Below, in pieces: positions 30,021 to 33,446 of a DNA stretch of 33,446 bases. The DNA is from Nitrospirota bacterium (GTDB taxonomy: Bacteria; Nitrospirota; Thermodesulfovibrionia; Thermodesulfovibrionales; UBA1546): positions 1 to 33,446 of the forward strand of contig JAKALU010000014.1 in assembly GCA_021824065.1 (NCBI GenBank), written 5' to 3'. Below the pieces are notes generated by a model that worked only from the letters and a program-made list of their open reading frames with translations, was not told where the DNA came from and did no database searches. The translations under genes were made by a program, and so were the position numbers. Position 1 is the stretch's first letter; each line of letters starts with the position of its first letter.

Positions 30021-31034
30021 ATGCTCGATAGCGATTCCCTTAAAAAAACATTTATTGCTGAAATAAATGCAACTGCATCACTGGCAGAACTTCAACAGCT
30101 GAGGGTAAAGTATCTCGGTAAAAAAGGACTTCTCACATCGCAGCTTAAGAGTCTCCCTACATTACCTGCTGAAGAAAGACGGTTGTTCGGGAAGGCAGTA
30201 AATGAACTTAAAGAGTTCATCGAGGCTGAAATTGCTTCGAGAGAGTCTGTTTTAATCGAAGAAGATCGCAGGAAGAGGCTGGCCGCTGAGGCTATAGATG
30301 TAACACTTCCTGGTAAATATACCCTATTTGGCAGAGAACATCCAATAAATAAAGTCTTAAGAGAGATTATAGATGTATTTGTCACAATGGGGTTTGGCGT
30401 TGAAGAGGGACCCGAGGTGGAGCTTGATTATTATAATTTCGAGGCGCTAAATATGCCTAAGGATCACCCTGCAAGAGATATGCAGGATACGTTTTATATT
30501 ACAGAGGATGTAATGCTGAGGACTCATACATCCCCGGTTCAGATAAGGGTTATGGAGAAAAAGAAACCACCTCTCAGGTTCATAGCGCCGGGAAAGGTTT
30601 ATAGATGTGACGCTGATATTTCGCATACCCCCATGTTTCATCAGGTCGAAGGCTTGATGGTTGATACTGATGTATCATTCAGTGACCTGAAAGGTGTGCT
30701 CGAGACATTCATTCACAGGATATTCTCTCCTGAGACCCCGGTGAGATTCAGGCCGAGTTTTTTCCCTTTCACAGAGCCTTCAGCAGAGGTTGACATTGGC
30801 TGCATATTCTGTAAGGGCAGGGGATGCCAGATATGCAAAACTTCAGGCTGGCTTGAGATACTTGGCGCTGGCATGGTCAATCCACACGTCTTTGAGATGG
30901 TCGGGTATGATCCTGAAGTTTATACCGGATTTGCATTTGGAATGGGTGTGGAGAGAATCACAATGCTAAAGTATTCCATAGATGATATCAGGCTCTTCTA
31001 CGAAAACGATTTAAGGTTTTTAAGGCAGTTCTAA
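30021..31034 (+). CDS. pheS: Phenylalanine--tRNA ligase alpha subunit
   Basis: PheS is the catalytic subunit of the alpha2-beta2 enzyme that charges tRNA-Phe. The 337-residue protein has the N-terminal coiled coil ([20 protein letters not shown]) and class II motifs: [27 protein letters not shown] and [29 protein letters not shown] cluster replaces a loop, as in many bacterial PheS. AAAGG precedes the ATG. pheT normally follows but does not here: the next gene is convergent argJ, 126 bp on. The partner subunit must lie elsewhere. Confidence 0.95.
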   Translation: MLDSDSLKKTFIAEINATASLAELQQLRVKYLGKKGLLTSQLKSLPTLPAEERRLFGKAVNELKEFIEAEIASRESVLIEEDRRKRLAAEAIDVTLPGKYTLFGREHPINKVLREIIDVFVTMGFGVEEGPEVELDYYNFEALNMPKDHPARDMQDTFYITEDVMLRTHTSPVQIRVMEKKKPPLRFIAPGKVYRCDADISHTPMFHQVEGLMVDTDVSFSDLKGVLETFIHRIFSPETPVRFRPSFFPFTEPSAEVDIGCIFCKGRGCQICKTSGWLEILGAGMVNPHVFEMVGYDPEVYTGFAFGMGVERITMLKYSIDDIRLFYENDLRFLRQF

Positions 31035-31160
31035 AAAGCTCTCAATCTTTCCATATCGAAGTGCTTTAAGGGATACGCCGCTCCTGGCAAGTTTTGACCG
31101 GGGGATATCGGTAACGCTTTGGGGCATTAGGAAAAGGGGATGGTTGTTAAAGCTCAGCAA

Positions 31161-32363
31161 TTACGTCCTGTATTCTGCATTGACCCTGACGTATTCTTCT
31201 GTCAGGTCGCAGGTTAAAACCTTTGCAGATGCCTTCCCCTTGTTAAGGTTTATCAGGATATTAACTTCCCTGTTGTTCTTTAGATATTTGTTTGCATCGA
31301 GATCCTTACCTGTTCCTATTCCTCCGCTTACCACCTTAATATTTCCCAGATAAATATCCGATTTCTCTTCTTTAAAATCTATGCCTGAATATCCGAGTGC
31401 TGCCATAATCCGGCCCCAGTTAGCATCATTTCCATAGATTGCTGTTTTTACGAGATTGGAGTTTGCAACAGCAAATGCAGCTTTTTCTGCTATTTTCTCA
31501 TTAACGGAGCCTTTAACCTCTATCTCGATAAATTTTGTAGCTCCCTCGCCATCTTTAACTATGAGTTTTGACAATTCATAAGTAATCTCATCAAGAGATT
31601 TCTTGAAGGCTTTATACGATGCTGATTTTTCTGTCAGTTCAGGATTGCCAAGCATTCCATTCGCCATGATTAATGTCGTGTCATTAGTAGACATGTCTCC
31701 GTCTATTGTTATCCTGTTAAATGATTTTTTAACAGAATCCTTAATTGTTTTGCTGAGAGTTTTTTTCGCTATTGCCATGTCTGTTATTATGAAGCAGAGC
31801 ATTGTTGCCATATTAGGGCATATCATGCCTGCTCCTTTGCATATGCCTGCTACCGTTCCAGTCCTGTTATTGATTTTTACTTTTTTCTTTATAACCTTTG
31901 GAAAAGTATCTGTTGTCATTATAGCGGCAGCAACATGCTCAAGATTTGATTTGCCCGCGTTTGCTGCGAGTTCAGGAATTATTGGCCTTATCCTCTCCAT
32001 AGGCATCGGTGTTCCGATAACGCCTGTTGAGCAGACATATACAAGTGATGGTTTAATCTTCAGTGCCTTTGCAGTAAGGGATGCCGTTTCAACAGCATCC
32101 TGCAACCCCTTTTTGCCTGTACACGCATTGGCATTTCCGCTGTTTATGATTATTGCCTGCCCTTTGCCTGATTTGATGTTTTTAAGATTGAGTTTTACAG
32201 GCGCTGCCTTTACACTGTTTGTTGTGAAAGCACCTGCAATATTTGCCTCGGTCTCAGAACATATCAGGGCAATGTCTTTTCTGCCGGGCTTTTTGATTGC
32301 AGCCTCCCCGGTAGAAAAGATATAGCCTTTCGGGACGCCTATCTCAGATTTCTTTTTTATCAT
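31161..32363 (-). CDS. argJ: Bifunctional glutamate N-acetyltransferase / amino-acid acetyltransferase ArgJ
   Basis: ArgJ transfers acetyl from N-acetylornithine to glutamate, recycling acetyl in arginine synthesis; bifunctional forms also use acetyl-CoA. The precursor cuts itself between Ala and Thr in CPNMATML, and that Thr becomes the nucleophile. GAFTTNSVKAAPV, INSGNANACTG and IDGDMSTNDT are also present. The length of about 400 is standard. I place the start at 32361-32363 (MIKKKSEIG). An ATG at 32388-32390 lies between the -35 and -10 boxes and so cannot be in the mRNA. No Shine-Dalgarno is seen. It is convergent with pheS. Confidence 0.94.
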   Translation of the reverse strand: MIKKKSEIGVPKGYIFSTGEAAIKKPGRKDIALICSETEANIAGAFTTNSVKAAPVKLNLKNIKSGKGQAIIINSGNANACTGKKGLQDAVETASLTAKALKIKPSLVYVCSTGVIGTPMPMERIRPIIPELAANAGKSNLEHVAAAIMTTDTFPKVIKKKVKINNRTGTVAGICKGAGMICPNMATMLCFIITDMAIAKKTLSKTIKDSVKKSFNRITIDGDMSTNDTTLIMANGMLGNPELTEKSASYKAFKKSLDEITYELSKLIVKDGEGATKFIEIEVKGSVNEKIAEKAAFAVANSNLVKTAIYGNDANWGRIMAALGYSGIDFKEEKSDIYLGNIKVVSGGIGTGKDLDANKYLKNNREVNILINLNKGKASAKVLTCDLTEEYVRVNAEYRT

Positions 32364-32372
32364 TAAGCTTAT

Positions 32373-32401
32373 TTTATACTTTTCTTTCATTGATTTTGCA
32401 A
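32373..32401 (-). promoter_or_regulatory. Promoter of argJ, implying a very short leader
   Basis: TTGCAA (32396-32401) and TATAAA (32373-32378) are 17 nt apart. The -10 box is 9 nt before the favoured ATG, so the leader would be 0-3 nt. Confidence 0.55.
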
Positions 32402-32496
32402 GGAATTTTATTTAAAACAAAATATGTAACTTAATTGTTATCTATTCTTTACTGGCTTGTTTTAGGTTTTAAAATGGTATAAACTTTTGAGATAAA

Positions 32497-33446
32497 ATGT
32501 TTTCTGTTATTAGAGATAAAATCAGTATAGCCTTTCTTGTATTCTGGCAATCCATAAAGTCGTTTATAAAAAATAACAATTCTTCTGTGGCTGCATCACT
32601 TGCTTATTATTCGCTCTTTGCATTAATCCCTTTACTGCTTTTATTATTTTTTACACTGAGTCTTTTTATAACCTCTTCCAGGGCTGTTATGCATAGGATC
32701 ACCCTTATCATCGGTCAGTTCATCCCCTATTACAGCGATACTATCTTGAAAGAGGTCTATGCATTAGCACGGCACAAGGGCGTATGGGGATTGCTGAGTA
32801 TGGGAGCGCTTCTCTGGGCATCAATGCCGTTAATGGGGACTTTGCGAACTGCCTTCTTTGATATCTTCAAAGTAGAAGAGAGGCCGCCTTACTTAAAAAC
32901 AAAGCTTTTAGATATAAGTGTGACACTTTTAACATTGTTGATTCTTGTTGTCGTCAGTTTTTCAAGCGTGGTATTTAGAAAATTTCTCATTCTGCAAGGC
33001 AATACAATTCTTTATACTATTGCATCATATTGTCTTACAGTAATCATAATGTCTGTATTCTATCTTGTCTTTACGCCTGCAAGGGTTTCGTTCTGCTATA
33101 TTTTTGTCGGCTCAGTCCTTACAACTTTTTTATGGGGAATAATCAGGCCTGTGTTCGGTCTTTTTCTCTCATATAATCCTCAGTACGGCATTACCTTCGG
33201 CTCTCTGAAAGCGCTTTTTATAATCGTCATATGGATATATTACTCATTCATCGTGCTTCTCTTTGGCACAGAGATAATTGCTAACTTAAGGAGAAAAGAC
33301 GTTCTTTTACTCCACGGATTGTTCTATGAACCCCGCGCTGATAAAGCCTCTAACAAACTTATAAGAAGGTTTGGGAGAAATTATAGTACTGGTGAAGTTA
33401 TATTCAAAGAAGGGGAAAAAGGCAAGACCCGCGGCAGAGCAACGCG
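32497..33446 (+). CDS. YihY/BrkB family membrane protein, 3' end outside the window
   Basis: This inner-membrane protein of the YihY/BrkB family, whose role is unknown, has at least six hydrophobic helices. The hallmark SVAASLAYYSLFALIPLLLL, WGLLSMGALLWASM and YGITFGSLKALFIIVIWIYY are present. About 316 residues are visible, already longer than the usual roughly 290, and the frame stays open. After the last helix, STGEVIFKEGEKG resembles the opening of a cyclic-nucleotide-binding domain, so this may be a fusion. The final 20-25 bases are unusually GC-rich and do not continue that motif, so the edge may be unreliable. TATAAA lies 13 nt before the ATG; there is no clear ribosome site. Confidence 0.85.
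   Translation, partial: MFSVIRDKISIAFLVFWQSIKSFIKNNNSSVAASLAYYSLFALIPLLLLLFFTLSLFITSSRAVMHRITLIIGQFIPYYSDTILKEVYALARHKGVWGLLSMGALLWASMPLMGTLRTAFFDIFKVEERPPYLKTKLLDISVTLLTLLILVVVSFSSVVFRKFLILQGNTILYTIASYCLTVIIMSVFYLVFTPARVSFCYIFVGSVLTTFLWGIIRPVFGLFLSYNPQYGITFGSLKALFIIVIWIYYSFIVLLFGTEIIANLRRKDVLLLHGLFYEPRADKASNKLIRRFGRNYSTGEVIFKEGEKGKTRGRAT

Noticed and set aside
31020-31160. 46-codon minus-strand frame between argJ and pheS, containing SVTDIPRSKLARSGVSLKAL
   Set aside because: Its composition looks protein-like, but it has no ribosome site, runs antisense into pheS and has no recognisable family; not enough to call a gene.
1-33446. CRISPR arrays
   Set aside because: No regularly spaced identical repeats with unique spacers were seen; the heptamer arrays are contiguous and degenerate.

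Overview
The window reads as a chromosomal segment of an anaerobic bacterium with moderate-to-low GC that carries the Wood-Ljungdahl (reductive acetyl-CoA) pathway. The acsE-acsD-acsC genes, the molybdenum cofactor gene moeA and the gene style together suggest a Nitrospirota (Thermodesulfovibrionia-like) or deltaproteobacterial genome. That placement is inference, since no rRNA is present.

Layout. Positions 1-3071 (minus strand) hold the methyl branch of the acetyl-CoA pathway: methyltransferase AcsE and both corrinoid protein subunits, AcsD and AcsC. AcsC runs off the left edge and has an apparent one-base frameshift right before its iron-sulfur motif. From 3.3 to 9.5 kb come a DUF4388/TPR protein, thiD, mtgA, a 23-residue Cys/Lys-rich peptide gene with a near-consensus promoter, a GYD-domain protein, a secreted zinc phospholipase C-like protein, moeA and tRNA-Val(GAC). 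From 9.5 to 11.3 kb (minus strand) are a DRE-TIM aldolase and a KDPG-type aldolase. From 11.5 to 14.6 kb (plus strand) are a two-gene YeeE/YedE sulfur transporter pair, a tandem universal stress protein and a patatin phospholipase, followed by a convergent orphan histidine kinase. From 16.1 to 18.5 kb are two NosL-like copper proteins, a zinc-ribbon/degenerate J-domain membrane protein and a small unknown.

From 18.5 to 24.8 kb the window turns into an accessory island. It holds a truncated duplicate of an exported Cys-rich protein, a 3'-truncated transposase fused into that duplicate, a small membrane protein, the full-length exported protein with a Gly/Ala-rich hydrophobic segment, a split coiled-coil protein, a DUF5618-like protein, a 61-residue membrane protein and a 5'-truncated TraG-like conjugation gene. 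This looks like the eroded remnant of a conjugative element.

From 24.8 kb onward the core resumes: a small unknown, a membrane TPR protein fused to a kinase C-lobe without catalytic motifs, then the translation operon thrS-infC-rpmI-rplT-pheS, convergent argJ and a partial YihY/BrkB membrane protein.

Cross-cutting signals. (i) Four intergenic spacers inside the acs and thrS operons hold degenerate 7-bp repeats in opposed blocks that could fold as long hairpins. (ii) Several genes (thiD, moeA, a 78-residue unknown, argJ) have a -10 box only 6-9 nt before the ATG and no usable Shine-Dalgarno, suggesting leaderless transcripts. (iii) infC appears to start at AUA, and thrS may start at AUU, with the same 7-nt spacing from a GGAGG.
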